NCBI GenBank assembly: GCA_963811895.1
Contig: CAWETE010000012.1
Location: 186,001-250,000, forward strand
Reading direction: 5' to 3'
Source of the DNA: DASSUW01 sp963811895
GTDB taxonomy: Bacteria; Actinomycetota; Thermoleophilia; Solirubrobacterales; Solirubrobacteraceae
DNA length: 64,000 nt
Below are positions 9,164 through 17,074 of the stretch, in pieces. How positions within the stretch are numbered: the stretch's first letter is position 1; every line of letters begins with the position of its first letter. The translations under genes were made by a program, and so were the position numbers. The notes under the pieces were generated by a model. That model did not search any database, was not told the origin of the DNA, and saw only the letters and a program-made list of their open reading frames with translations.

Positions 9164-10626
9164 CGCGGCAGCAGCTCCGTCCGGAACGTCGCCTCGCGGC
9201 CATGAGCGACGGCGCTGACCACGGGCGCGCTGTGCTTGACGCCGTAGCGCGGGGAGACCCAGCCGGGCTCGATGGCGATCTCGTCGGCGCCGTCGATCAC
9301 CAGCGCCAGCCCGGGCGCGAGCACAGCCGAGCCGGACGTCCACGCCTCGCCGGGCGGCAGGTGGAAGCGCAGGTCGTAGCGGTGCTCGTCCTCGCCGGTC
9401 AGCCTGTCCTCGATCACCCAGTGCCGGCCGTCGACGAACCGGATGCGGCGGCGGTGGACGGCCTCGTAGACGGGGCTGTGGGCCTCGCCGACCAGCTCGT
9501 CCTCCGTGCGCTCGATGAAGCGCGGCTGGGCGGTCGGGCCGTCCGGCGCCTTGCGCGCGTAGGGCGTCTGGTCGAGCCCGTCGACGCAGACCGTGTTGTG
9601 CGCCGCCGTGCCCTTGAACCAGTGGCGCAGGTTGGGCTCGCCCTCGGCGTAGGTGTAGCGGCCGGGGTCGACCACCAGCGGCTGCCCGCCCGCGCAGGCC
9701 TCGAAGCTGAGCAGGTCGTAGTGGCCGTGGCCGCCGTCGCCGAGCGGCCCGCAGTCGAAGATCAGGAAGTTGCTGCCGCTGCGCTGCGTGTAGTAGCCGC
9801 CGTCGGGGAAGCTCGCGTCGGTATCGGCGGGCTCGACGCCCAGTAGCGCGAGCAGCTGCGTGTAGTCCTCGGAGTCGGCGTCGGAGAGGGCGGGGATCGT
9901 GCCGTTCGGCCGGCAGCAGTGGCGGGCGAACTCGGCGGCGCGGGCGAGCCGCTCCTCGAAGCCGTCGGGCAGCGGGATCGCGTGGCGGCGGGCGTTCTCG
10001 CGCAGGCCGGCGAACGAGCGCAGGGCGATCATGTGGTAGTGCGTCGAGCACTCGCGGTGCACTCCGTCGGGCAGGAAGTCCTCGGCCAGGTTTCGATCGA
10101 GCTCCTCGACCGCCAGGTCGCGGAGCTCGGCGTCGTCGAAGGCGAAGGCGACGATCGCGAGCGCGTACAGCTCGAGCGTGCGGTGGTTGCGCTCGGGCGT
10201 GAGTGTCTCGCGGACGTGGCGCGCCTCGGCGGCGATCCGGTCGGCGAGCGCCGGCTCGAGCCCGTTGGCCAGGCCGCCGAAGCCCTGCCAGGCGTAGATC
10301 CAGTTGACGATCCGGCGGGCGGTGACCTCGCTCGGGTCGCTGTCGGGCGGGACCTGGCGCAGGTACGAGCGGACGAGGCGCTCCCAGGCGTCTCGGAATC
10401 TCGTGTCGCCGGTGTCGCGGTAGGCGTGCGCGAGGTCGAGGCCGTAATAGAACTTGACCCAGTCGATCCGCCACTCCTCGTCGGCGGGCAGGTCTGCGCC
10501 GAGCCAGTCCGGCTCGGTGCCGAGCTTCCGGCTCTCGCCGGCGCAGGTGAAGCGGCCGGCGACGGCGTCCTCGGCGACCGCGCGGTCGCGGTGCAGGTGC
10601 TCGATGACGCTGAAGACGGGCTTCAC
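9160..10626 (-). CDS. Heparinase II/III-family polysaccharide lyase-like protein
   Basis: 488 residues: an N-terminal alpha-barrel part (about 1-290, with NWIYAWQGFGGLANG and ERNHRTLELYALAI) followed by the beta-sheet heparinase II/III domain (GGHGHYDLLSFEA, VVDPGRYTYAEG, FKGTAAHNTVCVDG). Family members eliminate uronic-acid-containing glycans, and His/Tyr residues of the right kind are present. The GTG start at 10626 overlaps the preceding stop as GTGA, and family similarity begins exactly there. I see no convincing signal peptide, so the enzyme may act in the cytoplasm or be exported by another route. The role could be editing or turnover of the operon's own glycan. Confidence 0.88.
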   Translation of the reverse strand: MKPVFSVIEHLHRDRAVAEDAVAGRFTCAGESRKLGTEPDWLGADLPADEEWRIDWVKFYYGLDLAHAYRDTGDTRFRDAWERLVRSYLRQVPPDSDPSEVTARRIVNWIYAWQGFGGLANGLEPALADRIAAEARHVRETLTPERNHRTLELYALAIVAFAFDDAELRDLAVEELDRNLAEDFLPDGVHRECSTHYHMIALRSFAGLRENARRHAIPLPDGFEERLARAAEFARHCCRPNGTIPALSDADSEDYTQLLALLGVEPADTDASFPDGGYYTQRSGSNFLIFDCGPLGDGGHGHYDLLSFEACAGGQPLVVDPGRYTYAEGEPNLRHWFKGTAAHNTVCVDGLDQTPYARKAPDGPTAQPRFIERTEDELVGEAHSPVYEAVHRRRIRFVDGRHWVIEDRLTGEDEHRYDLRFHLPPGEAWTSGSAVLAPGLALVIDGADEIAIEPGWVSPRYGVKHSAPVVSAVAHGREATFRTELLPR

Positions 10627-11951
10627 CGGAGCGCCTCCTCGAAGAGGTCGGCGAGGCGGCGGGCGAGGCGGTCGCCGTCGAAGCGCTCCCGCACGGTGCG
10701 GCGGCCGGCGTCGGAGATGCGCGCCGCCAGCTCGCGGTCCTCGTGCAGGCGGATGAGGGCAGTGGCGAGCGCCGACGGGTCGTCGGGCTCGACGAGCAGG
10801 CCGTTGACCTCGTCCTCGACGAGCTCGGGGATGCCGGAGACGCCGGTGGCGACCACGGGCGCCCCGGCCGCCATCGCCTCGACGAGCACGTTGGGGATCC
10901 CGTCGCGATCGTTGTCGAGCACGCGGCACGGCATGGCGAGCACGCCGGCGCGGCGGTACTCGCGCAGCAGCTCCTCCTGACCCATCGCGCCGGGCAGCTC
11001 GATCTTGTCGCCGAGGTCCTGCGCCGCGATCCGCTCGCGCACGACGTCGCCGTGCTTGTCGTCCTGGCCGACGATCAGCGCCTCGAAGGGGACGTCGCGG
11101 CGGCGCAGCTCGGCGCAGGCGTCGACGAAGACGTCGAAGCCCTTCTTGGCGACCAGGCGGCCGACCCCGAGCACGCGCAGCGTGCCGTTCTGTGCGGTGG
11201 CGGGGGCTTCGGTTTGGACGAGCCGGGCGAAGTCGGCGTTGAGTCCGTGGTAGACGAGGTGCACCTCGGCCTCGGGCGCGATCCGCTTCAGGTGCTCGAC
11301 GTTCGCCTGGGTGCAGGTGACCGCGAAGCGCGCGGCGAGCAGCTTGCGGCGCAGCCAGCCCTTCGGGTTCAGCTCGGGCGCGTAGATGTCGCGCGCGTGG
11401 CCGGTGAAGGAGAACGGCAGGCCGGCGATCGTCGCCGCGTGCCAGGCGACGGTCGTCGTGCCGTGCGCGAAGTGCGCGTGGAGGTGGCGCACGTCGGGCG
11501 CGTCGAGCAGCTCGTCGGCGAGCCCGATCGCCTGGACGAGCTCCTTGACGTAGACCTTTCGCGGGCCGGAGAGCGGGGTCCGGCGGTCCCGGATCGCCTG
11601 GCCGCCGGCCCGGGCCACGGCGCGGGCGAGGCCGCGGGGGCGCCGGCGCGCCGTGCGGCGCAGCGCGGGCATGAACGGCTTGAGGTCCGTCGGTCGCCAG
11701 CGGTGCAGAGGGGCGGTGAGCGACGCGGTGTCCGGCAGGTAGCGGGGCTCGGCGGCGATCGCGTCGACGACGGGATGGCGCAGGCCGCGCTCGCGCTCCT
11801 CGACGGGCTTGAGCACGAACAGGCGCACGGGAACGCCCGCTCGCTCGACGCGGTGGAGCTCGCTCGCGATGAACGTCTCCGACACGCGAGGGAAGCCCAT
11901 CAGCACGTATCCGATCGACCCCTGCCCCTCTTCCGTGAACATCTCCTTCAC
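10623..11951 (-). CDS. GT4-family glycosyltransferase
   Basis: 442 residues, GT-B fold. The N-terminal acceptor domain contains MGFPRVSETFIASELHRVER and HLHAHFAHGTTTVAWHAA. The C-terminal donor domain has LGVGRLVAKKGFDVFVDAC and the EX7E-type segment GIPNVLVEAMAAGAPVVAT. First gene of the minus-strand glycan operon, joined by GTGA to the lyase gene. GTG 11951 is used here; ATG 11942 is an alternative, but AAGGAG abuts it too closely. The divergent deacetylase starts only 21 bases away, so both promoters must overlap coding DNA or the transcripts are leaderless. Confidence 0.9.
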   Translation of the reverse strand: MKEMFTEEGQGSIGYVLMGFPRVSETFIASELHRVERAGVPVRLFVLKPVEERERGLRHPVVDAIAAEPRYLPDTASLTAPLHRWRPTDLKPFMPALRRTARRRPRGLARAVARAGGQAIRDRRTPLSGPRKVYVKELVQAIGLADELLDAPDVRHLHAHFAHGTTTVAWHAATIAGLPFSFTGHARDIYAPELNPKGWLRRKLLAARFAVTCTQANVEHLKRIAPEAEVHLVYHGLNADFARLVQTEAPATAQNGTLRVLGVGRLVAKKGFDVFVDACAELRRRDVPFEALIVGQDDKHGDVVRERIAAQDLGDKIELPGAMGQEELLREYRRAGVLAMPCRVLDNDRDGIPNVLVEAMAAGAPVVATGVSGIPELVEDEVNGLLVEPDDPSALATALIRLHEDRELAARISDAGRRTVRERFDGDRLARRLADLFEEALR

Positions 11952-11972
11952 GACTTACGTTTCCTCTGGCGA

Positions 11973-12650
11973 ATGGTTCGATGGCTCGATCCCCTGGCTG
12001 AGGCCCTCGACTCGGAAGGCCCCGTGCAGGTGTTCTTCCGGGACGACGACGCCGGCTGGCGCGACGACCGGCTACGCGCGCTGCTGGATTGCTTCGAGGC
12101 GCACGGGCTTCCGGTGGACGTCGCCGCCATCCCGCAGGCGCTCGGCGCGGGGATGGCCCGCGAGCTGGTGGCCCGCGGCGTCGCGGTCCACCAGCACGGT
12201 CTCGCGCACGCCAATCATGAGCCGGAGGGGCGCAAGTGCGAATTCGGACCGAGCCGTGCTGTCGCGGAGCAGCGGCGCGACATCGAGGCGGGGCGGGAGC
12301 TGTTGCGCGAGCGGCTGGACGGGCAGGTGGAGCCGATCTTCACGCCGCCGTGGAACCGCTGCACGCGCGACACCGCGCTCTGTCTCGCCGAGCTGGGCTT
12401 CGAGGTCCTCTCGCGCGAGTCGCGGGCCGAGCCGCTCGGCGTGCTCCGCGAGCTGCCGGTCTCGCTCGACTTCGTGCGTCTGTCGCCGGAGGAGCTCGTG
12501 CGGCGGTTCGTGGTTGCGGAGCCGCCGGTGGGGGTGATGTTCCATCACGCCGAGATGGACGACGCCGCGATGGACCGGGCGGGGGACCTGCTGGCGCTGC
12601 TCGCCCGGCACTCGCGCGTGGCGGCCCGGTCGATGATGGCGTTGGTGTAG
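11973..12650 (+). CDS. Polysaccharide deacetylase-like protein
   Basis: 225 residues. The segments VFFRDDDAGWRDDRL (metal-binding Asp pair), HQHGLAHANH (the His-x(3-4)-His block), FTPPWNRCTRDTA and MFHHAEMDDAA match the NodB-like deacetylase fold. Such enzymes remove N- or O-acetyl groups from glycans. No signal peptide is visible, so action on cytoplasmic or lipid-linked intermediates is possible. The start was set at ATG 11973, where similarity begins; the frame remains open upstream inside the antisense of the GT4 gene. Its position at the head of the glycan operon, though divergent, suggests a shared substrate. Confidence 0.82.
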   Translation: MVRWLDPLAEALDSEGPVQVFFRDDDAGWRDDRLRALLDCFEAHGLPVDVAAIPQALGAGMARELVARGVAVHQHGLAHANHEPEGRKCEFGPSRAVAEQRRDIEAGRELLRERLDGQVEPIFTPPWNRCTRDTALCLAELGFEVLSRESRAEPLGVLRELPVSLDFVRLSPEELVRRFVVAEPPVGVMFHHAEMDDAAMDRAGDLLALLARHSRVAARSMMALV

Positions 12651-12653
12651 GGC

Positions 12654-12805
12654 GGCGAACGTCAACTGCGGCTGGGTGAGGAGGCGGCTGGATCGGCCGC
12701 TCGCCCTGCCGATTGGTCACTTATCCACCTGTGGGGTGGACAAGTGACCAATCGACCCGCGCGGGCCTCGATCCCTCTCCCTCAATGCCGGGGTTGACGT
12801 TCGCC
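12654..12805. repeat. Nested inverted-repeat element A at a convergent junction
   Basis: Outer arms GGCGAACGTCAAC (12654-12666) and GTTGACGTTCGCC (12793-12805) are a perfect 13-base inverted repeat. A long hairpin sits between them (12712-12752). The element fills almost the whole gap between the convergent deacetylase and pyruvate kinase genes. A sister element with the same arms lies at 61997-62149. Confidence 0.75.
12712..12752. terminator. Bidirectional hairpin, probable terminator
   Basis: Arms of 18 bases (12712-12729 and 12735-12752) pair with one mismatch around the loop TGTGG; the left arm begins ATTGGTCACTTATCC. It lies between two convergent genes, so it could stop transcription from both sides. 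No T-tract follows. Confidence 0.6.
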
Positions 12806-12813
12806 GACGGCGC

Positions 12814-14220
12814 TCAGGGAATCTCGCGAACCATGATCAGGTTCGTGCCACCGGGCGTGCCGGTCTGCCGCCCCGCGGTGACGATCACGCGGGCGCCGCT
12901 CGGCAGCCCGGCGTGGTCGCGGGCGCCTTCCAGAGCGGCGTCGATCATCTCGTCGACCGTGTCGGCGACGGCGACGGCGTACGGCTTGACGCCCCACTCG
13001 AGCGTGAGCTGGTTGGCGGCGCGGGGCTCGTAGGCGAGCGCGATGATCGGCCGGCGGCGGCGGTACTTCGCGCAGGCGCGGGCGGCTCCGCCGGTCGAGG
13101 TGGGGACGACGAGCGCGGCGGCGTCGACCTCGTCGGCGAGCTCGACGGCGGCGTGCATGACCGCCGACGCCGCGGTCTCGCCGCGGAGCTCGCGCGCGCG
13201 GCCGTGGATCTCCGGCGCCTGCTCGGCCGCGTGAGCGATCTCGGCCATCGCGCGCACGGCCTCGACCGGGAAGTCGCCGACGCTCGTCTCGGCCGACAGC
13301 ATCACGGCGGAGGTGCCGTCGATCACGGCGTTGGCCACGTCGGCCGCCTCGGCGCGGGTGGGCTCGGAGGAGTGGATCATCGACTCGAGCATCTGCGTCG
13401 CCGTGATCACGAGCTTGCCGGCCTGCGTGGCTCGATAGATCGTGTCCTTCTGCATCAGCGGCACGTGTGCGACGCCCGCCTCGACGCCGTAGTCGCCGCG
13501 CGCGACCATCACCCCGTCGCTCACGGCGATGATGCCGTCGAGCTGCTCGTAGGCCTCGATCTTCTCGATCTTGGCGATGAGGCGAGCCTGCGAGCCGTGC
13601 GCCTCGAGGCGGGTCCTGAGCTCGTTGAGGTCGGCGGCCGAGCGCACGAACGAGAGGGCGACGAAGTCGGCGTCGAGCTCGGCGGCGAGCGCGAGGTCGT
13701 CGACGTCCTTCTCGGTGATCGCGGGCAGCTCGGGTCGTGCCCAGGTGACGTTGATGCCCTTGCGCGCGGACAGCGGGCCGGCGGAGCGCACGCGCGCGAT
13801 GACCTCGCCCTCCTGGATGCTGTCGACCGCGAAGCGGGGGACGCCGTCGCCGATCACGATCTCGCTGCGCTCGGTGACCAGGGAAGCGAAGCCGGGGAAG
13901 TCGACCACCACGCGGTCGTCTCCGCCGCCGCCGTCGCCGCAGAACACGACGGTGTCGTCGAGCTCGAGCGCGCGCGTCTCGGTGCCGGCCGAGAGGCGCA
14001 GCTTGGGGCCCTGCAGGTCGAACAGCAGGCCGATCGGCCGGCGGGCGCGGGCGGCCGCCTCGCGGACCTCGCGCGCGCGGCGGCGCAGGTCCTCGTGGGT
14101 GCCGTGCGAGCAGTTCAGCCGGGCGCAGTCCAGGCCGGCGGCGATCAGCTCGTCCAGCTTCCCGGGCGGGTCCGTGGCGGGCCCGAGGGTGGCCACGATC
14201 TTCGTGTGCCGGCCGTTCAT
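12814..14220 (-). CDS. pyk: Pyruvate kinase
   Basis: 468 residues. Converts phosphoenolpyruvate and ADP to pyruvate and ATP. The N-terminus MNGRHTKIVATLGPATDPPG is typical. RLNCSHGTHED is the substrate loop, IAKIEKIEAYE the catalytic lysine region, VMVARGDYGVE the Mg/PEP site (usually RGDLG), and LVITATQMLESMI the signature. The C-terminal allosteric domain is present (STGGAARACAKYR onward). I set the start at ATG 14220, where family similarity begins; the open frame runs 29 codons further upstream without support. On the minus strand AAGACT lies six bases before the ATG. Divergent from the AMIN-like gene. Confidence 0.96.
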   Translation of the reverse strand: MNGRHTKIVATLGPATDPPGKLDELIAAGLDCARLNCSHGTHEDLRRRAREVREAAARARRPIGLLFDLQGPKLRLSAGTETRALELDDTVVFCGDGGGGDDRVVVDFPGFASLVTERSEIVIGDGVPRFAVDSIQEGEVIARVRSAGPLSARKGINVTWARPELPAITEKDVDDLALAAELDADFVALSFVRSAADLNELRTRLEAHGSQARLIAKIEKIEAYEQLDGIIAVSDGVMVARGDYGVEAGVAHVPLMQKDTIYRATQAGKLVITATQMLESMIHSSEPTRAEAADVANAVIDGTSAVMLSAETSVGDFPVEAVRAMAEIAHAAEQAPEIHGRARELRGETAASAVMHAAVELADEVDAAALVVPTSTGGAARACAKYRRRRPIIALAYEPRAANQLTLEWGVKPYAVAVADTVDEMIDAALEGARDHAGLPSGARVIVTAGRQTGTPGGTNLIMVREIP

Positions 14221-14261
14221 GCAGGCAGTCTTGCAGCGCGGCGGCGGCTTTGCCGTGGGCG

Positions 14262-14267
14262 TAGGAT
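14262..14267 (+). promoter_or_regulatory. -10-like hexamer TAGGAT
   Basis: TAGGAT ends eight bases before the ATG at 14276 and no Shine-Dalgarno sequence intervenes, which suggests a leaderless or near-leaderless transcript. No clear -35 was seen. Confidence 0.4.
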
Positions 14268-14275
14268 TCGGCTCG

Positions 14276-15001
14276 ATGCGCCGGCTCCTGGTCGTGTTCG
14301 CCACCACCCTCGTCGGCGGCGCGGTGCTCGCCCCGTCCGCCTCGGCCGCGCTGACCGCGCGCGAGATCCGGATCGGCGATCACCCCGGCTTCGTCCGTGT
14401 GGTCATCGACTTCACGGGTGGCCGCGTGCAGACCGGAGAGGTCGTGGCCACCGACCCCAACCCGTTCCCGGACGGCTTCGTGCGGCTGCCGCTCACCCGC
14501 GCCGGGGTGCGGACCACCGCCGACCCGGTGCGCGACGAGGGCGTCTTCGCCCGCATCGCCCAGAACTCGGGCAAGATCACCATCCGCCTGACGGGCGACG
14601 ACCGCCGCTTCAAGTACGTCGGCTACTTCGCGCAGCACACGCCGGAGCGGCTGGTGCTCGACCTCTACAAGGCGCGGCCTCCGACCGACGCCGCCGAGAT
14701 CCTTCGCGGGCGCGGCGGCTGCCTGCGCCTGACCGACCACACCGTGACCCGCCGCCACGTCGACGCCGAGGGGACCGAGCGCGACCTGTTCGAGCACTCG
14801 CTCGTCGTGCGGCTGCGTCGCAGCGGCGGCCGCATCCACCGCCAGAAGGCCGAGACGGCGTTCATGCGCACGTGGAGCACGAGCTTCGACTACCCGGCGG
14901 CATCGCGGCAGGACGGGACGCTGGAGGCCGTCGCGCTGTCGGCGAAGGACGGCACGCTGGACTGCCTGGTCCAGGTGCGCGTGCGCATGGGCGGAAGCTA
15001 G
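14276..15001 (+). CDS. Secreted AMIN-like/Gmad2-like domain protein
   Basis: 241 residues. A signal peptide (MRRLLVVFATTLVGGAVLA, cleavage near ASAA) is followed by an AMIN-like beta domain (IRIGDHPGFVRVVIDFTGG; LVLDLYKARPP). The C-terminal part, with LFEHSLVVRLRRSGG and AFMRTWSTSFDYPA, resembles the Ig-like Gmad2 domain seen in cell-envelope and spore-germination proteins. It probably binds envelope glycan or acts structurally outside the membrane. It is followed after ten bases by an unrelated acyl-CoA synthetase. Domain calls are from recalled patterns and moderately sure; no enzyme activity is implied. Confidence 0.7.
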   Translation: MRRLLVVFATTLVGGAVLAPSASAALTAREIRIGDHPGFVRVVIDFTGGRVQTGEVVATDPNPFPDGFVRLPLTRAGVRTTADPVRDEGVFARIAQNSGKITIRLTGDDRRFKYVGYFAQHTPERLVLDLYKARPPTDAAEILRGRGGCLRLTDHTVTRRHVDAEGTERDLFEHSLVVRLRRSGGRIHRQKAETAFMRTWSTSFDYPAASRQDGTLEAVALSAKDGTLDCLVQVRVRMGGS

Positions 15002-15004
15002 TCT
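14999..15004 (+). promoter_or_regulatory. -10-like TAGTCT overlapping a stop codon
   Basis: The TAG stop of the AMIN-like gene is the first half of TAGTCT, which ends seven bases before the GTG start at 15012. One of five such stop/-10 overlaps in the window. Confidence 0.4.
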
Positions 15005-15011
15005 CCCGCGC

Positions 15012-16427
15012 GTGCTGTTCCCAGCACTCTCGGACCCCACCGACAAGGTCGCGCTCCGCTTCGGCGACCGCACGCTGACCTACCGGCAGCTGCGCGACGC
15101 GGCGACCGCCGTGGCCGAGCAGATCGGCGACAAGGAGCGCGTCGCGGCGTGGGCCGTGAACGAGCCGGAGATCGCGGTGGCCGTGGTCGGCGCGCTGCTG
15201 GCCGGCGTTCCCATCACGCCGATCAACCCGAAGGCCGGTACAAGCGAGCTCAAGCACATCCTGTCCGACTCGGACCCCGAGCTCGTGCTCTGCCCGCCCG
15301 GCACAGATGCACCCGTCGAGAACCGCGTCGACGTCGACCTGGATGCCAAGGGCGGAGAGATCCCGGACGAGCCGGAGCCCGAGGCGCCGGCGATCGTCGT
15401 CTACACGTCGGGCACCACGGGTCCGCCGAAGGGCGCCGTGCTGCCGCGACGCGCCATCGCGAGCAACCTCGACGCGCTGGCCGAGGCGTGGGAGTGGACC
15501 GGCGACGACGTCGTCGCGCACGGGCTGCCGCTGTTCCACGTGCACGGGCTGATCCTCGGGACGCTCGGCCCGATCCGGCGCGGCGGCGGCGTCCACCACC
15601 TCGGCCGCTTCAGCGCCGAAGGCGCGGCCGCCGCCCTGCAGGGCGACGCCACGATGATGTTCGCGGTGCCGACCATGTACCACCGGCTGGCCACCGAGGC
15701 GGAGGGCAACGACGAGCTGTGCCGCGCGTTCGCGAGCGCCCGGCTGCTCGTGTCCGGCAGCGCCGCCCTGCCCGCGATCGAGCACGAGCGGATCGAGCGG
15801 CAGACCGGCCAGCAGATCGCCGAGCGCTACGGCATGACCGAGACGTTGATGAACACCGGCGTCAGGGCCTCCGGCGAGCGCCGCCCCGGCTACGTCGGCC
15901 CGCCGCTGAACGACGTCGAGCTGCGGCTCGTCGACGACGACGGCGACCCGATCGAGAAGGCCGACGACGAGACGATCGGCGAGATCCACGTCAAGGGCCC
16001 GAACCTGTTCCTCGAGTACCTCAACCGTCCTGACGCCACGGCCGAGGCGATGACCGACGGCTGGTTCAAGACCGGCGACCTCGCCACCCGCGCGCCCGAC
16101 GGTTACATCCGCATCGTCGGCCGCCGCGCGACCGACCTGATCAAGAGCGGCGGCTTCAAGATCGGCGCCGGCGAGATCGAGGGCGCGCTGCTCGAGCACC
16201 CCGCGGTCAAGGAGGCCGCGGTCACCGGCGAGCCCGATCCCGACCTCGGCGAGCGGATCGTCGCCTGGATCGTCACGCGACCCGGCGAGTCGCCGTCGCA
16301 GGACGAGCTGGCCGGCCACGTCGCCGACCTGCTGACCCCGCACAAGCGCCCGCGCGTGGTCCATTTCCTCGACGAGCTGCCGCGCAACGAGATGGGCAAG
16401 GTCCAGAAGAAGAAGCTGACGGCATGA
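15012..16427 (+). CDS. Acyl-CoA synthetase (malonyl-CoA synthetase-like)
   Basis: 471 residues, ANL superfamily, activating a carboxylate through an acyl-adenylate to an acyl-CoA. The AMP-binding P-loop is VVYTSGTTGPPKGAV; A5 is AERYGMTETLMNTG; A7-A8 is DGWFKTGDLA and IVGRRATDLIKSGGFKIGAGEIE; the catalytic lysine lies in NEMGKVQKKKL. The segment LPLFHVHGLILG and the short length resemble malonyl-CoA synthetases (MatB) and other small-dicarboxylate ligases, but substrate is inferred. GTG is the only start near the N-terminal similarity. An ATGA overlap couples it to the CoxG-like gene. Confidence 0.9.
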   Translation: MLFPALSDPTDKVALRFGDRTLTYRQLRDAATAVAEQIGDKERVAAWAVNEPEIAVAVVGALLAGVPITPINPKAGTSELKHILSDSDPELVLCPPGTDAPVENRVDVDLDAKGGEIPDEPEPEAPAIVVYTSGTTGPPKGAVLPRRAIASNLDALAEAWEWTGDDVVAHGLPLFHVHGLILGTLGPIRRGGGVHHLGRFSAEGAAAALQGDATMMFAVPTMYHRLATEAEGNDELCRAFASARLLVSGSAALPAIEHERIERQTGQQIAERYGMTETLMNTGVRASGERRPGYVGPPLNDVELRLVDDDGDPIEKADDETIGEIHVKGPNLFLEYLNRPDATAEAMTDGWFKTGDLATRAPDGYIRIVGRRATDLIKSGGFKIGAGEIEGALLEHPAVKEAAVTGEPDPDLGERIVAWIVTRPGESPSQDELAGHVADLLTPHKRPRVVHFLDELPRNEMGKVQKKKLTA

Positions 16428-17017
16428 AGATCAACGGCGACCACGACTTCCGAGCCTCTCGCGCTCAGGTCTGGGATGCCCTCAACGACCCTGAGATCCT
16501 CGCCGCGACGCTTCCCGGCGCGCGCCGCCTGGAGCCGACCGGCCCGGACGAGTACGCCCTCAGCGTCGATGTCGGGGTCGGCTCGGTGAGGGGCACGTAC
16601 GAGGGGACCTTCGCCCTGTCCGACAAGGAGGAGCGCGAGAGCTGCACGGTCACGGCGACCGCGAGCGGCCGGCCCGGCTCGGTCACCGCCGTCGCGAGCA
16701 TGCGCCTGGCTGACAACGGCGAGGGCGCCCGGATGAGCTACGAGGCCGACGCGAACGTCACCGGTCCGCTTGCGGGCGTCGGCCAGCGGCTGATGGGGGC
16801 GGCCGCGCGCCGGACGACGGAGCAGTTCCTGAGCGCGCTCGACGAACGGATCGTGAGCGGCGCCCCCGCGGCGGCGGCCGCGGAGCCGGGCGCCGCGGTC
16901 GTGCCCGCCGCGCAGGCCGCTCCGGCCGGCGCCAAGGTCATCGTGGCCAGCGCGCTCGGCGGCTTCGCGCTCGCCCTGATCGGCGTCGCGGTCGGTCGCT
17001 GGACGGCCCGCCGCTGA
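16424..17017 (+). CDS. CoxG-like SRPBCC protein with C-terminal membrane anchor
   Basis: 197 residues. The N-terminal SRPBCC domain (MKINGDHDFRASRAQVWDAL, ILAATLPGARRLEP, SYEADANVTGPLAGVGQRLM) matches carbon-monoxide-dehydrogenase subunit G. An Ala/Pro linker (about residues 145-170) leads to a single C-terminal helix (VIVASALGGFALALIGVAVG) and a basic tail. In CO dehydrogenases CoxG recruits or matures the Mo enzyme at the membrane. Here the gene lies upstream of FAD and 2Fe-2S subunits of a Mo-hydroxylase-like enzyme, which fits that role. It is coupled by ATGA to the acyl-CoA synthetase. Confidence 0.85.
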   Translation: MKINGDHDFRASRAQVWDALNDPEILAATLPGARRLEPTGPDEYALSVDVGVGSVRGTYEGTFALSDKEERESCTVTATASGRPGSVTAVASMRLADNGEGARMSYEADANVTGPLAGVGQRLMGAAARRTTEQFLSALDERIVSGAPAAAAAEPGAAVVPAAQAAPAGAKVIVASALGGFALALIGVAVGRWTARR

Positions 17018-17074
17018 ACGGACGCCGCCGTACCAGGCAGAATCCTCGAATCGGTTCCGCTGAGAGGAGGGACG

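Noticed and set aside
3962..10474. A single 2170-codon open frame on the minus strand
   Set aside because: It is a chance joining of several real genes that share a frame. Separate starts with ATGA overlaps, and family similarity in other frames, show five distinct genes. Only 3962-6772 within it is one protein.
10743..12650. A 635-codon frame ending at the deacetylase stop
   Set aside because: The first two-thirds is antisense to the GT4 gene with low-complexity residues. Only the part from 11973 shows a protein family.
12820..14220. Long plus-strand frame antisense to pyruvate kinase
   Set aside because: No family similarity, shadow composition, and the minus-strand gene is unmistakable.
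16844..16930. Ala/Pro/Gly-rich stretch in the CoxG-like protein as a separate repeat domain
   Set aside because: It is a simple linker before the C-terminal helix, common in such proteins.
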